The notes under the pieces are model-generated. The model was not told where the DNA came from. It did not search any database and worked only from the letters and a program-made list of their open reading frames with translations. Positions 7,978-16,238 of a stretch of 64,000 nucleotides of DNA are shown here, piece by piece. The DNA comes from Microbacterium atlanticum (GTDB lineage Bacteria > Actinomycetota > Actinomycetes > Actinomycetales > Microbacteriaceae). The translations under genes and the position numbers were made by a program. The stretch's first letter is position 1, and each line of letters starts with the position of its first letter. Location of the stretch: assembly GCF_015277815.1 (NCBI RefSeq), contig NZ_CP063813.1:744001-808000 (forward strand), in the 5' to 3' direction.

Positions 7978-9483
7978 ATGACACCCGCGGAGAGCGACGA
8001 GACCGCTGCGCTGCTCGACGGACGCTATCGGCTGGGCGAGTGCGTCGGCGAGGGCGGCATGGCCCGTGTGTACCGCGCCGAGGACGTGGTCCTCGGCCGG
8101 ACGGTGGCGATCAAGCTCATCCGACCCGGTGTCGACGGCGCGTCCTCCGAACGTGCCCGCAGCGAGATGACGGTGCTCGCCTCGCTCAATCATCCGTCCC
8201 TCGTCACGCTCTATGACGCACGGCTCGAGCCCGGCCGGCCGGAGTACCTCGCGATGGAGTTCGTGAAGGGCCCGACTCTCGCGAAGCGTCTCGAGGCCGG
8301 CGCGCTGCCACCTCATATCGTCGCGCACCTCGCTACCGAGCTGGCCGAAGCGCTGCACGTCGTGCACCGGGCGGGCATCGTGCACCGCGACATCAAGCCC
8401 TCCAACGTGCTGCTGAGCCCTCCCCAGATCCCCGGCGCCCGGCCGCGCGCCAAGCTCGCCGATTTCGGCATCGCCTACCTCCTCGACGCGTCGCGGCTGA
8501 CCTCGCCCGGCCTCGTGATCGGCACCGTCGCCTACCTCGCGCCCGAGCAGGTCCGCGGTGGGGACCCGGCGGCGGCGTCCGACATCTACTCGCTCGGTCT
8601 GGTGCTCCTCGAGTCGCTCACCGGCGAGCGGGTGCATCCCCGCGGTGCGGGAATGGCCGCCGCGGTGGCGCGGCTGGAGACGCCGCCCACGGTGCCCGAG
8701 TCCCTGGGCCCGGGGTGGATGCAGCTGCTCTCGCGCATGATCAGCGTCGAGCCGGGTGATCGGCCGACGGCCGCGGAGGTCGCCGCCGCGGTCGGGAAGC
8801 TGATCGAGCGGATGCCTCCCCACCGCGCGTCGGCCGCGCACACGGCGGCGACGGTTCCGCTGACGGCGCCCACGCTCGTGGCTCCGCTCCCGGGAGCCGC
8901 ACCCGCGGTAGCGGTGGGCGCGGCGGCCGGAGCGGCGGGAGCGGCGGGAGCGGCGCGACCGGGAGCCGTGAGCGCGGCAGGAGCGGCGGGAGCGCACGGA
9001 GCGGCTGGAGCCGTGGGCGCGGGAGCCGTGGGCGGTGTCCCGGGCGTCGCCGGGGGCGCGGCATCCGCTCCGGCCCGTCCCGCGGGATGGGGGAGCCGCG
9101 CGGCCGCGCCGGACCGGGAGCGGCGCCGGAAGCGCCTCGTCGCCCTCGCGGGTGCCGGACTGGCCGCAGCCCTCGTGGCGCTCGCGACGGTGTTCGGGAT
9201 CTCGGCGGTGAACGGTCCCCAGGAGTCGCCGGAGCCGGCGTTGACGGTGCCCGCCGAGCCGTCGCCGCCTGCCGAAGACACCGGGAAGGACGTGGTCGTC
9301 GATCCGGGCGTCACCGAGGAGCAGCGCAGGGACGCCGAGCGCGCTCAGAAACTTGCGGAAGAGGCCCAGAAGAAGGCCGAGCGGGAGCAGAAGAAGCTCG
9401 AAGCGGAGCAGCGCCGGCAGGTCGAGGAGGAGCGGAAGGGCGGCCCGGGGCGCGGCGACAACGACGGCGGCGACGACGACTGA
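7978..9483 (+). CDS. Membrane Ser/Thr protein kinase (Hanks type)
   Basis: 501 residues. The kinase domain (about 15-280) has the glycine loop GECVGEGGMARVY, Lys46 in VAIKLI, HRDIKPSNVLL with Asp138, DFG at 162-164 and GTVAYLAPEQV in the activation segment. A linker of about 100 residues is almost only Ala, Gly, Pro and Val. One transmembrane helix follows (about 385-405, after RRKR). The extracellular part is a charged Glu/Lys/Arg coiled coil ending in an Asp/Gly tail; there are no PASTA repeats, so it is not the PknB cell-wall type. GAGGG lies before ATG 7978. Ligand and targets unknown. The gene stands alone, before the two-component genes. Confidence 0.93.
   Translation: MTPAESDETAALLDGRYRLGECVGEGGMARVYRAEDVVLGRTVAIKLIRPGVDGASSERARSEMTVLASLNHPSLVTLYDARLEPGRPEYLAMEFVKGPTLAKRLEAGALPPHIVAHLATELAEALHVVHRAGIVHRDIKPSNVLLSPPQIPGARPRAKLADFGIAYLLDASRLTSPGLVIGTVAYLAPEQVRGGDPAAASDIYSLGLVLLESLTGERVHPRGAGMAAAVARLETPPTVPESLGPGWMQLLSRMISVEPGDRPTAAEVAAAVGKLIERMPPHRASAAHTAATVPLTAPTLVAPLPGAAPAVAVGAAAGAAGAAGAARPGAVSAAGAAGAHGAAGAVGAGAVGGVPGVAGGAASAPARPAGWGSRAAAPDRERRRKRLVALAGAGLAAALVALATVFGISAVNGPQESPEPALTVPAEPSPPAEDTGKDVVVDPGVTEEQRRDAERAQKLAEEAQKKAEREQKKLEAEQRRQVEEERKGGPGRGDNDGGDDD
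8921..9035 (+). repeat. GC-rich imperfect GGAGC(G/C) tandem repeats within the kinase gene
   Basis: Repeated units such as GCGGGAGCG and GGAGCCGTG encode the Ala/Gly-rich linker of the kinase. The units are close enough to make slippage and length variation likely. Confidence 0.6.
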
Positions 9484-9490
9484 TCACGGC

Positions 9491-9506
9491 TTCAGGGCGG
9501 ATTCAG
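9491..9506 (+). promoter_or_regulatory. Phased TTCAG direct repeat upstream of the response regulator
   Basis: TTCAG at 9491-9495 and 9502-9506, exactly 11 bases apart, lies about 25-40 bases before the response-regulator start. The same element recurs three times before the gene at 11553. Eleven-base direct repeats are typical of OmpR/PhoB-family binding, so autoregulation is likely. Confidence 0.55.
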
Positions 9507-9530
9507 GCGCCGCGGGCCAGACTGGACCCG

Positions 9531-10208
9531 ATGCGGATTCTGGTGGTGGATGACGAGGTGCGCCTGGCCGACGGCATCCGTCGCGGTCTGGAAGCCGAGG
9601 GCTTCGGCGTGGATGTCGCGCACAACGGCGTGGACGGCCTGTGGCGGGCTCGCGAGACCGCGTACGACGCGATCGTGCTCGACCTGATGATGCCGGGCAT
9701 GAGCGGGTGGAAGGTCTGCGAGGCGCTGCGCGCGGAGGAGAACTGGACGCCGGTGCTGATGCTCACCGCGAAGGACGGCGAGTGGGATCAGGTCGAGGCG
9801 CTCGAGACGGGGGCCGACGACTACGTCACCAAGCCGTTCTCATTCGCGGTGCTCGTCGCGCGGCTGCGGGCGCTGATACGACGCGGGGGGATCGAGCGAC
9901 CGACCGTGCTCGAGGCGGGCGACCTCCGGCTCGACCCGGGCGCACGCCGGGCGTGGCGGGGCGAGGCCGAGATCGAGCTGACCTCGCGGGAGTTCTCGGT
10001 GCTCGAGCACCTGATGCGCCACCGCGGCCAGGTGCTGTCCAAGCGCGACCTCATCGCGGGCGTGTGGAACGACGACTTCGAGGGCGACCCGAACATCGTC
10101 GAGGTGTACGTGGGGCACCTCCGGCGCAAGGTCGACCGGCCGTTCGGGCGCGCCGCCATCGAGACCGTGCGCGGTGCGGGGTACCGACTGGCGGCCGACG
10201 GTGGCTGA
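9531..10208 (+). CDS. OmpR/PhoB-family response regulator
   Basis: 225 residues. Receiver domain 1-115: acidic pocket DDE near residues 8-10, phosphoacceptor Asp51 in VLDLMMPG, switch Thr in MLTAKDG and Lys in YVTKPFS. C-terminal winged helix with ELTSREFSVLEHLMRH and the DNA-recognition region IVEVYVGHLRRKVD, ending in GAGYRLAADGG. ATG 9531 has no clear ribosome-binding site, so a short or absent leader is possible. The sensor kinase start overlaps its stop by eight bases, giving translational coupling. Phased TTCAG repeats before this gene and before the 11553 gene suggest its own regulon includes both. Confidence 0.95.
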   Translation: MRILVVDDEVRLADGIRRGLEAEGFGVDVAHNGVDGLWRARETAYDAIVLDLMMPGMSGWKVCEALRAEENWTPVLMLTAKDGEWDQVEALETGADDYVTKPFSFAVLVARLRALIRRGGIERPTVLEAGDLRLDPGARRAWRGEAEIELTSREFSVLEHLMRHRGQVLSKRDLIAGVWNDDFEGDPNIVEVYVGHLRRKVDRPFGRAAIETVRGAGYRLAADGG

Positions 10209-11496
10209 GCGACGGCGGTCCCTCCGCACCCGCATCACGGCCGCCGCCACGCTGGTCGTCGCCGCCGCTCTCGTCGTGGGGGCGCTGGCGTTCTACGGCA
10301 TCCTCGCGGCGAGCGTCCGCGACGCCGCCGTGCGCGCCGCCGAGACCCGCGCCGAGCAGCTCGCGACCCGCGTCGACGACGAAGGGCTCGCGGCGGTGAC
10401 CGAGCTCGAAGACGACATCGTGCAGGTGCGTGACGACGACGGCCGCATCGTCGCGGTCTCGGAGGAGGCCGACAGCGGCGACCTGCCCGACGACGACGGC
10501 GCCGCCATCACCTACGACGGCGAGCCGATGATCGTCGTGCGAGAGGACCTCGACGACGGAACGCTCCTCCTCGCCGCCCCGGTCGAGGACGACCAGGGCA
10601 CGCTCGCCACCGTCGCGCTGCTCCTCGCGGTCGCCGTCGCCGGAGTCGTGGCGCTGGTCGCCGCGATCACGTGGTGGGTGGTGGGCCGGGCGCTGCGCCC
10701 GGTCGCCCGCATCCGGGCCGAGGTGGACGACATCACCGCCGACCGGCTCGACCGCCGGGTCGCGGTGCCGCCCTCGGGCGACGAGATCGCCGCGCTCGCC
10801 GGGACGATGAACCGCATGCTGGACCGGCTGGATGCCTCGGCCACCGCGCAACGGCGGTTCGTGTCGGATGCCTCCCACGAGCTGCGTTCGCCGCTCGCGA
10901 CGATCCGCCAGCACGCCGAGCTGGCGCAGCTGCATCCGGACGCGACCTCCGTCGACGATCTGGCAGGCGTGGTGCACGACGAGGGACTGCGGATGCAAGG
11001 GCTCGTCGATGCGCTGCTGCTGCTGACGAAGCTGGACGAGCGCGCGCCGCTGCGCGCGGAGTCGGTCGATCTCGACGACCTCGCGCTCGCCGAGGTGAAG
11101 CGGCTGCGCGCCGCCGGGGTGGCGGCGGACGGGTCGGGCATCCGCGCCGCGCGGGTGCGCGGGGATGTGCGCCTGCTCGGTCAGCTGGTGCGCAACCTCG
11201 CCGACAATGCGGCCCGGCACGCGCGGTCAGCGGTGGCCGTCGGCGTCGCCGAACGCGACGGGCACGTGCAGCTGACCGTCGACGACGACGGTGCCGGGGT
11301 GCCGGTCGCCGAGCGCGAACGCGTCTTCGAGCGGTTCGTGCGGCTCGACGAGGCCCGGGCGCGCGACGCCGGCGGCAGCGGGCTGGGCCTGGCGATCGTG
11401 CGCGCAGTGGCGGAGGCAGAGGGCGGGTCGGTGCGGGTCGAAGACTCGCCGCTCGGCGGCGCGCGGTTCACCGTCGTGCTGCCGACGGCTCCCTGA
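10201..11496 (+). CDS. Sensor histidine kinase of the two-component pair
   Basis: 431 residues from a GTG that overlaps the response-regulator stop (GTGGCTGA). Order: transmembrane helix about 13-38, an acidic extracytoplasmic domain of about 100 residues, second helix about 140-168, HAMP domain, dimerisation/phosphoacceptor box SDASHELRSPLATIRQH with His226, N box NLADNAARHA, G1 DDDGAGVP and G2 GGSGLGLAIV. The sensor domain is rich in Asp/Glu, compatible with sensing cations or envelope stress, but the signal is unknown. An in-frame ATG upstream at 10174 lies inside the regulator gene and is less likely. Confidence 0.94.
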   Translation: MAERRRSLRTRITAAATLVVAAALVVGALAFYGILAASVRDAAVRAAETRAEQLATRVDDEGLAAVTELEDDIVQVRDDDGRIVAVSEEADSGDLPDDDGAAITYDGEPMIVVREDLDDGTLLLAAPVEDDQGTLATVALLLAVAVAGVVALVAAITWWVVGRALRPVARIRAEVDDITADRLDRRVAVPPSGDEIAALAGTMNRMLDRLDASATAQRRFVSDASHELRSPLATIRQHAELAQLHPDATSVDDLAGVVHDEGLRMQGLVDALLLLTKLDERAPLRAESVDLDDLALAEVKRLRAAGVAADGSGIRAARVRGDVRLLGQLVRNLADNAARHARSAVAVGVAERDGHVQLTVDDDGAGVPVAERERVFERFVRLDEARARDAGGSGLGLAIVRAVAEAEGGSVRVEDSPLGGARFTVVLPTAP

Positions 11497-11503
11497 ACGC
11501 GGC

Positions 11504-11529
11504 TTCAGCAGGCTTCAGGTGTGCTTCAG
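11504..11529 (+). promoter_or_regulatory. Three phased TTCAG repeats upstream of the acidic membrane protein
   Basis: TTCAG occurs at 11504, 11514 and 11525 (spacing 10 and 11), 24-49 bases before ATG 11553. It matches the repeat before the response-regulator gene and is a candidate binding site for that regulator. Confidence 0.55.
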
Positions 11530-11552
11530 CACCCGGTCGGCACCATCGAGAC

Positions 11553-12326
11553 ATGGATGACACGAACCGCACCCCCGAGACTTCCCCCACCGCCCCCCAG
11601 CCGCAGCCGCATGACGCGGAGCGCGTCGACGCGGCCCGCGCCGACGCGATGGCGGCCACCCCTGCTGCCGCCGCCGACGCACCGAAGCGCCGCCGCAACC
11701 GGGGCCTCCTGATCGCCGGTGGCGCCGTGCTGGCCGCCGCGCTCGTCACCGGCGGCGGGATCGCCGTGGGCGCGGCGATCGCCGACGAGGTCGGCGACAC
11801 GTCGTCTGCGAGCGACGACGACGCCGACGACGCCGACGACGTCGACGACCAGCCGGACGGTGACGACGCGAGCGACGACAGCGCCTCCGGCGACCTGTCG
11901 AACCTCGGCACCTCGTCGGCCGACGACATCGTCGCGATGGTCGAGGCCGCAGCCGCGGCGGGCGAGGGCGAGCCGGTCTCGATCGACCTGAAGCGCGACG
12001 GCGGCGCCGAGGTGTCGCTCGAGGCGTCGGACGGTGCCGAGACCGAGGTGCGGGTCGACGCGGCGGGCGAGGCATCCGTCATCTCCACCGAGCAGGCCGA
12101 CTCCGACGACACCGCGCCGCAGAACGTGCTCGATGCCGCCGCCATCGCATCGATCGTGGATGCCGCGCTCGCCGAGGCCGATGGCCGCATCGTCGAGATC
12201 GAGGCCGACGACGACAGCACCTCGCCGTGGGATGTGACCGTCCTCACCGCCGGCGGGCAGTTCGTCGAGATCGACCTGGACGCGCAGTTCGCCGTCGTGG
12301 CGTCGGGCACCGACGACGACGACTGA
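11553..12326 (+). CDS. Acidic membrane-anchored protein, PepSY-like
   Basis: 257 residues. An N-terminal Pro/Ala/Asp region is followed by KRRRNR and one transmembrane helix (about residues 52-76). Then come a very acidic stretch of Asp and Ser (about 80-115) and a C-terminal part with two short alpha/beta units (SIDLKRDGG..., IVEIEADDDS...), the second ending TVLTAGGQFVEIDLDAQF as in PepSY domains. PepSY proteins often sit with a two-component system and may buffer metal ions or modulate a protease. The gene directly follows the sensor kinase and carries its own TTCAG repeats. A terminator follows. Confidence 0.75.
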   Translation: MDDTNRTPETSPTAPQPQPHDAERVDAARADAMAATPAAAADAPKRRRNRGLLIAGGAVLAAALVTGGGIAVGAAIADEVGDTSSASDDDADDADDVDDQPDGDDASDDSASGDLSNLGTSSADDIVAMVEAAAAAGEGEPVSIDLKRDGGAEVSLEASDGAETEVRVDAAGEASVISTEQADSDDTAPQNVLDAAAIASIVDAALAEADGRIVEIEADDDSTSPWDVTVLTAGGQFVEIDLDAQFAVVASGTDDDD

Positions 12327-12340
12327 GCTCTCCCCCTGAG

Positions 12341-12376
12341 CGCCGCGGGCACCTTGTCAACAGGGTGCCCGCGGCG
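12341..12376 (+). terminator. Intrinsic terminator after the two-component cluster
   Basis: A perfect 13-bp GC stem (12341-12353 with 12364-12376) with a ten-base loop, followed by GCTGTTCT. It sits 14 bases after the stop at 12326 and just before the phosphatase gene. Confidence 0.8.
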
Positions 12377-12399
12377 GCTGTTCTCCCTAGCCTGAAGCC

Positions 12400-13125
12400 A
12401 TGACGGTCAGAGAGCTCTGGTTGGTCCGGCACGGGGAGAGCATCGGCAACGTCGCCGCGACGCGAGCCGAGATCGAGGGGCTGGAGGTCATCCCCCTGGA
12501 TGAGCGCGATGCCGACGTTCCGCTGTCCGACACCGGTCGCGACCAGGCGGCCGCGCTCGGCGGGTGGCTGCAGGGCCACCGGGGAAGCGTCGACGCGTTC
12601 TGGGTGTCGCCGTACCGGAGGGCGCGCGAGACGCTGGAGATCGCGCTCGAGGCCTCCGGTGGCGACGGTGCGGTGGTCGTGGACGAGCGGCTGCGCGACC
12701 GGGAGCTCGGCATCCTGGATCTCCTCACCAGGACGGGTGTCGTCCGGCGTCACCCCGAAGAGATGGCCCGGCGCAAGCACCTCGGCAAGTTCTACCACCG
12801 GCCGCCCGGCGGCGAATCGTGGGCCGACGTGGCGCTGCGGCTGCGTTCGTTCCTGCGCGAGGCGCTGGCGGGTCCGGGCGAACGCGTCGTGCTGGTGGCG
12901 CACGACGCCGTCGTGATGCTGCTGCTGTATGTGCTGCGGGGACTCAGGGAGGACGAGCTGCTGGCGTTCGCCGACGACCACACCGTGCTCAACGCGTCGG
13001 TCACGCACCTCGTCCGAGGAGCGGACGGGTGGGAGCTCATCGACTTCTCCGACGTCGCCCATCTTCAGCGCGAGGGAGCCGACGTCACCGCCCACCCCGG
13101 AAGCCCCGATGTCGAGCCGGCCTGA
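12400..13125 (+). CDS. Histidine phosphatase family protein (phosphoglycerate mutase-like)
   Basis: 241 residues with the catalytic RHGE motif at residues 10-13 (LVRHGESIGN), DTGRDQAAALG, SPYRRARETLEI containing the second phosphate-binding Arg, RDRELG, and the second catalytic His in VLVAHDAVVMLLL. The family removes phosphate from small molecules or proteins through a phospho-histidine; the substrate is not predictable. The next gene starts 17 bases before its stop, so the two are co-transcribed and likely coupled. Confidence 0.92.
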   Translation: MTVRELWLVRHGESIGNVAATRAEIEGLEVIPLDERDADVPLSDTGRDQAAALGGWLQGHRGSVDAFWVSPYRRARETLEIALEASGGDGAVVVDERLRDRELGILDLLTRTGVVRRHPEEMARRKHLGKFYHRPPGGESWADVALRLRSFLREALAGPGERVVLVAHDAVVMLLLYVLRGLREDELLAFADDHTVLNASVTHLVRGADGWELIDFSDVAHLQREGADVTAHPGSPDVEPA

Positions 13126-13948
13126 GCGGGTCACCGAGTCGCTGCTGCGCGGCTGGGGCCTGCCCGACCCGGGCGACTCCAAGAAGTCGCGCGGAGACGT
13201 GGTCGTCGTCGGCGGGTCGCGCACGTCGCCGGGCGCGGTGCTGCTCGCGGGCGAGGCCGCGCTCCGTGTCGGCGCCGGGCGCGTGGCGCTCGCGGTGCCG
13301 CAGTCCATCGACGCGCAGGTCGGGATCGCTCTGCCCGAGGCCGGGATCCTCGCCCTTCCGGATGCGGCGGACGAGCCGCTCGAAGGCGACCTGCGTGAGC
13401 AGATCGCGTCGGCGGACGCCGTGCTCCTGGGACCCGGATTCTCCGATCCCGACGAGACCCGCGCCACTCTGCTCGCCGTCGCCGCGGTGGGGCCGGAGGT
13501 GCTGGTGCTCGACGCGTTCGCGCTCGGGGTGCTCGGCGACGTCGACCGCGCGGCGCTGCCGGGGACGCTCGTGCTGAATCCGAACAAGGAGGAGGCCGGC
13601 ATCCTGCTGGGCCGTGGCCTCGACGACCATGAGGGCGACGTCCGCGAGATCGCGCGCCGGTTCGACGCGGTGGTGAACTGCTACGGCACGGTCGCCGATC
13701 CGGATGGACGCACCTGGCGTGTCGACGAGGGCGATGCGGGGCTCGGCACGTCGGGCAGCGGCGACGTGCTCGCGGGGGCGATCACCGGATTCGCGGCGCG
13801 GGGCATCGAGCCGGCCCGCGCGGCGGTGTGGGCCGCGTGGGTGCACGGTCGCGCCGGCCGGCTGCTGGGCGCGCGCCTGGGCCTGGGATTCCTGGCCCGC
13901 GAGCTGGCGCGGGAGCTCCCGGTCGCGATGCGCGACGTCGCGAGCTGA
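13109..13948 (+). CDS. nnrD: ADP-dependent NAD(P)H-hydrate dehydratase
   Basis: 279 residues of the YjeF C-terminal (ribokinase-like) family. Signatures: KKSRGDVVVVGGS near the N-terminus, AGRVALAVPQS, LLGPGF, VLNPNKEE and the nucleotide-binding GTSGSGDVLAGAITGF. The enzyme repairs hydrated NADH and NADPH using ADP. There is no fused N-terminal epimerase domain, as in other actinobacteria with a stand-alone protein. ATG 13109 is within the end of the phosphatase gene. Confidence 0.92.
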   Translation: MSSRPERVTESLLRGWGLPDPGDSKKSRGDVVVVGGSRTSPGAVLLAGEAALRVGAGRVALAVPQSIDAQVGIALPEAGILALPDAADEPLEGDLREQIASADAVLLGPGFSDPDETRATLLAVAAVGPEVLVLDAFALGVLGDVDRAALPGTLVLNPNKEEAGILLGRGLDDHEGDVREIARRFDAVVNCYGTVADPDGRTWRVDEGDAGLGTSGSGDVLAGAITGFAARGIEPARAAVWAAWVHGRAGRLLGARLGLGFLARELARELPVAMRDVAS

Positions 13949-14133
13949 CGACGTCGGACACCGCAACCCGGCGGACGGTGCAGGGATGAGGGATCCCGCG
14001 GGCATGGCGTCGGTCGTGCGGGTGTCTTGTGCGGCGCCGGACGCGGGCATACTCTCTGGCCCAGAGCCCGTTTCGGCCGCTGCTGGGGAAAGGCGGCCGG
14101 ACCCGCCGTCAACGGAGTCGCTGGGGGTTGATC

Positions 14134-14712
14134 GTGTTCGCTGTGCGTCTGGGGTACCGTCCGCTGCTGGTCCTTCTCGCCCTGCTCGCCGCGCTGGTGC
14201 TCGCCGCACCGCTGGTCGGTGCCAAGGGCGGCAATTCGGAAGGCGCGAAGGCCTGTCAGAAGGGCGGGTGGTCCACTCTCGCTCCCGCCGAGACGCCGGG
14301 GGTGGCGTTCGAGTCGCAGGGTGCCTGTGTGGCGTACTCCGCGAAGGGGAAGACCCCGGTGCCCTGGGCGGTCGGCGTTCCCACCGCATACATGGAGTGG
14401 GGTGAGGGCCGAGGTGCCGGGGGAGGGATCGGCTGCCAGATCCGGGGCTGGCTCGTCGGTGACACGACGGGCATCGTGTCGGTGCAGATGGACGTGTGGT
14501 TCCAGGCCGAGGTCGACGGCGAGATCCTCGAGGGGTCGATCCCCGTCATCCTCACCCCGCCCGCGTTCGACACGACGACCGAGGAGAGGTTCCTCTACCT
14601 GGTGGGAGTCCCCACCCGCGTGACCGCTGTCGCGACTTACACCGACGACTCGACGCGTTCCCTGCCGACGTCGTACCTGCCGCTCCTCTGCGGCGAGGAT
14701 CCTCCCGCCTGA
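14134..14712 (+). CDS. Secreted protein of unknown function
   Basis: 192 residues from GTG 14134, which has GGGGG six bases upstream. The N-terminus is a signal peptide: basic start, hydrophobic LLVLLALLAALVLAAPLVGA, cleavage near GAKG. The mature part has four visible cysteines (KACQK, GACVAY, GCQIRG, LLCGE) that could form two disulfides, and a beta-rich middle with VSVQMDVWFQAEVDGE. An open extension upstream to 14029 has no signal-like character. I do not recognise the family. It may be an extracellular beta-sandwich protein. Confidence 0.7.
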   Translation: MFAVRLGYRPLLVLLALLAALVLAAPLVGAKGGNSEGAKACQKGGWSTLAPAETPGVAFESQGACVAYSAKGKTPVPWAVGVPTAYMEWGEGRGAGGGIGCQIRGWLVGDTTGIVSVQMDVWFQAEVDGEILEGSIPVILTPPAFDTTTEERFLYLVGVPTRVTAVATYTDDSTRSLPTSYLPLLCGEDPPA

Positions 14713-14781
14713 CACGTCGAGTCCCTCTGACACGTCGGCCATAGCATCCCGCGCGCCGGCGCGCCGTCAAGTCGGGACCTT

Positions 14782-14882
14782 CTTGCGCTGATCTTGCGCT
14801 TCCCGTGGGACCGGTCCCATCGTCGCGGCGATCTTGCGGATGCCTTGCGAGAGCGCTCGCGGCGACTCGGTGAGACGTTGCG
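14782..14882 (+). promoter_or_regulatory. Control region of the SipW cluster: phased CTTGCG repeats and a 14-bp palindrome
   Basis: CTTGCG occurs at 14782 and 14793 and again at 14833 and 14844; each pair is 11 bases apart and the pairs are 51 bases apart. GTTGCG at 14877 is 33 bases (three turns) further. Between the pairs lies the perfect palindrome TGGGACCGGTCCCA (14806-14819). The pattern suggests an OmpR-type activator plus a second regulator. No clear -35/-10 pair was seen. The first structural gene starts at 14995. Confidence 0.55.
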
Positions 14883-14994
14883 ACGCGCCGTCGAGACTTT
14901 CACCGTGCTCGAGGAGCGATCGGATCACCGGCCGCCGAACCGCCGGCACGCTGACTCCACACAGAAGCGGGTCCTCCCGCGAAAGGACACTCCC

Positions 14995-15567
14995 ATGAAC
15001 AAGATCGTCAAGGCCTCCATCGCCACCACCGCCGGTGTCGTCCTGCTCCTCGGCGGCGCGGGCACGTTCGCCACCTGGAACTCGTCGACCCAGACCCAGG
15101 GCGCGTCGATCGTCTCGGGCAACCTCGTGGTCGAGCCGTCGTCGGCCGGCGGCTCGTGGACGGCGAACGGTGCGCCGATCTCCATCGCCGACTACGCGAT
15201 CGTGCCCGGCGATGTGCTCATCTACACCGAGACGATGAAGGTGGGCGCCGAGGGTGACAGCCTCAGCGCGACGCTCGCCCTGACCGATTCGTCGATCGCT
15301 CCCGCCGACTCCGGCAACGACGCCGACCGGGCGCTCGCCGGCTACCTCGACGACTCGGCGGAGCTCACCGCCTCGGGACCCGGCATCAGCGGCACCGGGC
15401 CGACATTCACCGTCACGCCGGGCGCCGGCGTGATCAGCCAGGACGTCACGGTCACGGTGCGCATCGAGTTCCCCGCCGGCGACGTCGCCGGCGGCAACAA
15501 CGACGCGATGAACGGCGCCGTCACGCTCGACGCGCTGACCGTCAGCCTCACGCAGAACATCGACTGA
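14995..15567 (+). CDS. Alternate-signal-peptide protein, SipW-dependent (TasA/CalY-like)
   Basis: 190 residues. The N-terminus NKIVKASIATTAGVVLLLGG followed by AGTFATWNSS is the alternate type of signal peptide processed by SipW peptidases. The mature protein begins near ATWNSSTQTQGASI, has the family phrase IVSGNLVV and is a beta-sandwich of about 160 residues rich in Thr, Ser and Asp. TasA/camelysin relatives form extracellular fibres or act as surface proteases; the exact role here is unknown. ATG 14995 has GAAAGGA upstream. A hairpin separates it from the next gene and may keep this first gene at a higher level. Confidence 0.85.
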   Translation: MNKIVKASIATTAGVVLLLGGAGTFATWNSSTQTQGASIVSGNLVVEPSSAGGSWTANGAPISIADYAIVPGDVLIYTETMKVGAEGDSLSATLALTDSSIAPADSGNDADRALAGYLDDSAELTASGPGISGTGPTFTVTPGAGVISQDVTVTVRIEFPAGDVAGGNNDAMNGAVTLDALTVSLTQNID

Positions 15568-15574
15568 CCGAGCC

Positions 15575-15599
15575 GGGCTCGCCTCCGGGAGGCGAGCCC
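15575..15599 (+). terminator. Intercistronic hairpin within the SipW cluster
   Basis: A perfect 11-bp stem (15575-15585 with 15589-15599) with a three-base loop, without a T tract, lies between the first and second surface-protein genes. It could attenuate read-through or protect the upstream mRNA. Confidence 0.6.
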
Positions 15600-15647
15600 G
15601 CGGGTCACATCGGTGGCCCCCACCCGCATCGACCCGAGGAGCCCGCC

Positions 15648-16238
15648 ATGCGCAGCACCCGCCGCCCCGCCGCATCGCGCGACGCCCGTCGTGCGCCGGC
15701 GCCCCGGCGGCTGCTGCTCGGCGCGCTGGGCGCGGCCGGTGCGACCGTCCTCGGGGTGCTCGCCGGGGGCGGCACGTTCGCTGTCTGGACGGCGGCGACG
15801 CCGGTGGCGTCGGCGGTCACGCTGCAGGCGGGTTCCGCCGGTCTGACCGCGACGCCGCTCTCGCTCTCGGCAGCGAATCTCTACCCGGGCCGTACCGTCT
15901 TCGCGCCGACCACGGTGCGCAACACCGGCACGGTGCCCCTGGCCCTCACCCTCGACCCGGTCACGAGCTCCGCCGGCGCGACCGCCTTCACGACGGCCGT
16001 CCTGGTCACGGCGGGGGCCGCCGCCTCGGGTGCCGCGTGCACCGCCGGTGCGGTGCCCGCGGCGGTCAGCACGCGCGTGGGAGCCGCCGGCGCCGACCTG
16101 CAGGTCACGCTTGCGCCCGGCGCTTCGCAGATCGTCTGCGTCGGCGTCGGTCTGCCGCACGACGCGCCGGCGGGTGCCGCCGGGAGCGCCGCGTCCGTCC
16201 TCACCCTCACCGTCTCCGGAATGCAGGTGCCCCGATGA
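15648..16238 (+). CDS. Second SipW-cluster surface protein
   Basis: 196 residues. After a basic start (RRAPAPRR) comes a hydrophobic segment ending GGGTFAVWTAATPVAS, the same AxxT-F-A-x-W cleavage context as in the first protein of the cluster. The mature part is a beta-rich domain with an NTGTVPLALTL strand and a late cysteine pair (GAACTAG, QIVCVGV). GAGGAG stands nine bases before the ATG. Its stop overlaps the next start in ATGA. Function inferred only from context: a fibre or surface component. Confidence 0.8.
   Translation: MRSTRRPAASRDARRAPAPRRLLLGALGAAGATVLGVLAGGGTFAVWTAATPVASAVTLQAGSAGLTATPLSLSAANLYPGRTVFAPTTVRNTGTVPLALTLDPVTSSAGATAFTTAVLVTAGAAASGAACTAGAVPAAVSTRVGAAGADLQVTLAPGASQIVCVGVGLPHDAPAGAAGSAASVLTLTVSGMQVPR

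Noticed and set aside
8921..9035. CRISPR-like array in the kinase gene
   Set aside because: Units are short, irregular and coding (Ala/Gly linker); no spacers of even length. No CRISPR array was seen in the window.
14750..14766. GCGCGCCGGCGCGC as terminator after the secreted protein gene
   Set aside because: A self-complementary GC run without a loop or T tract; more likely base-composition chance.
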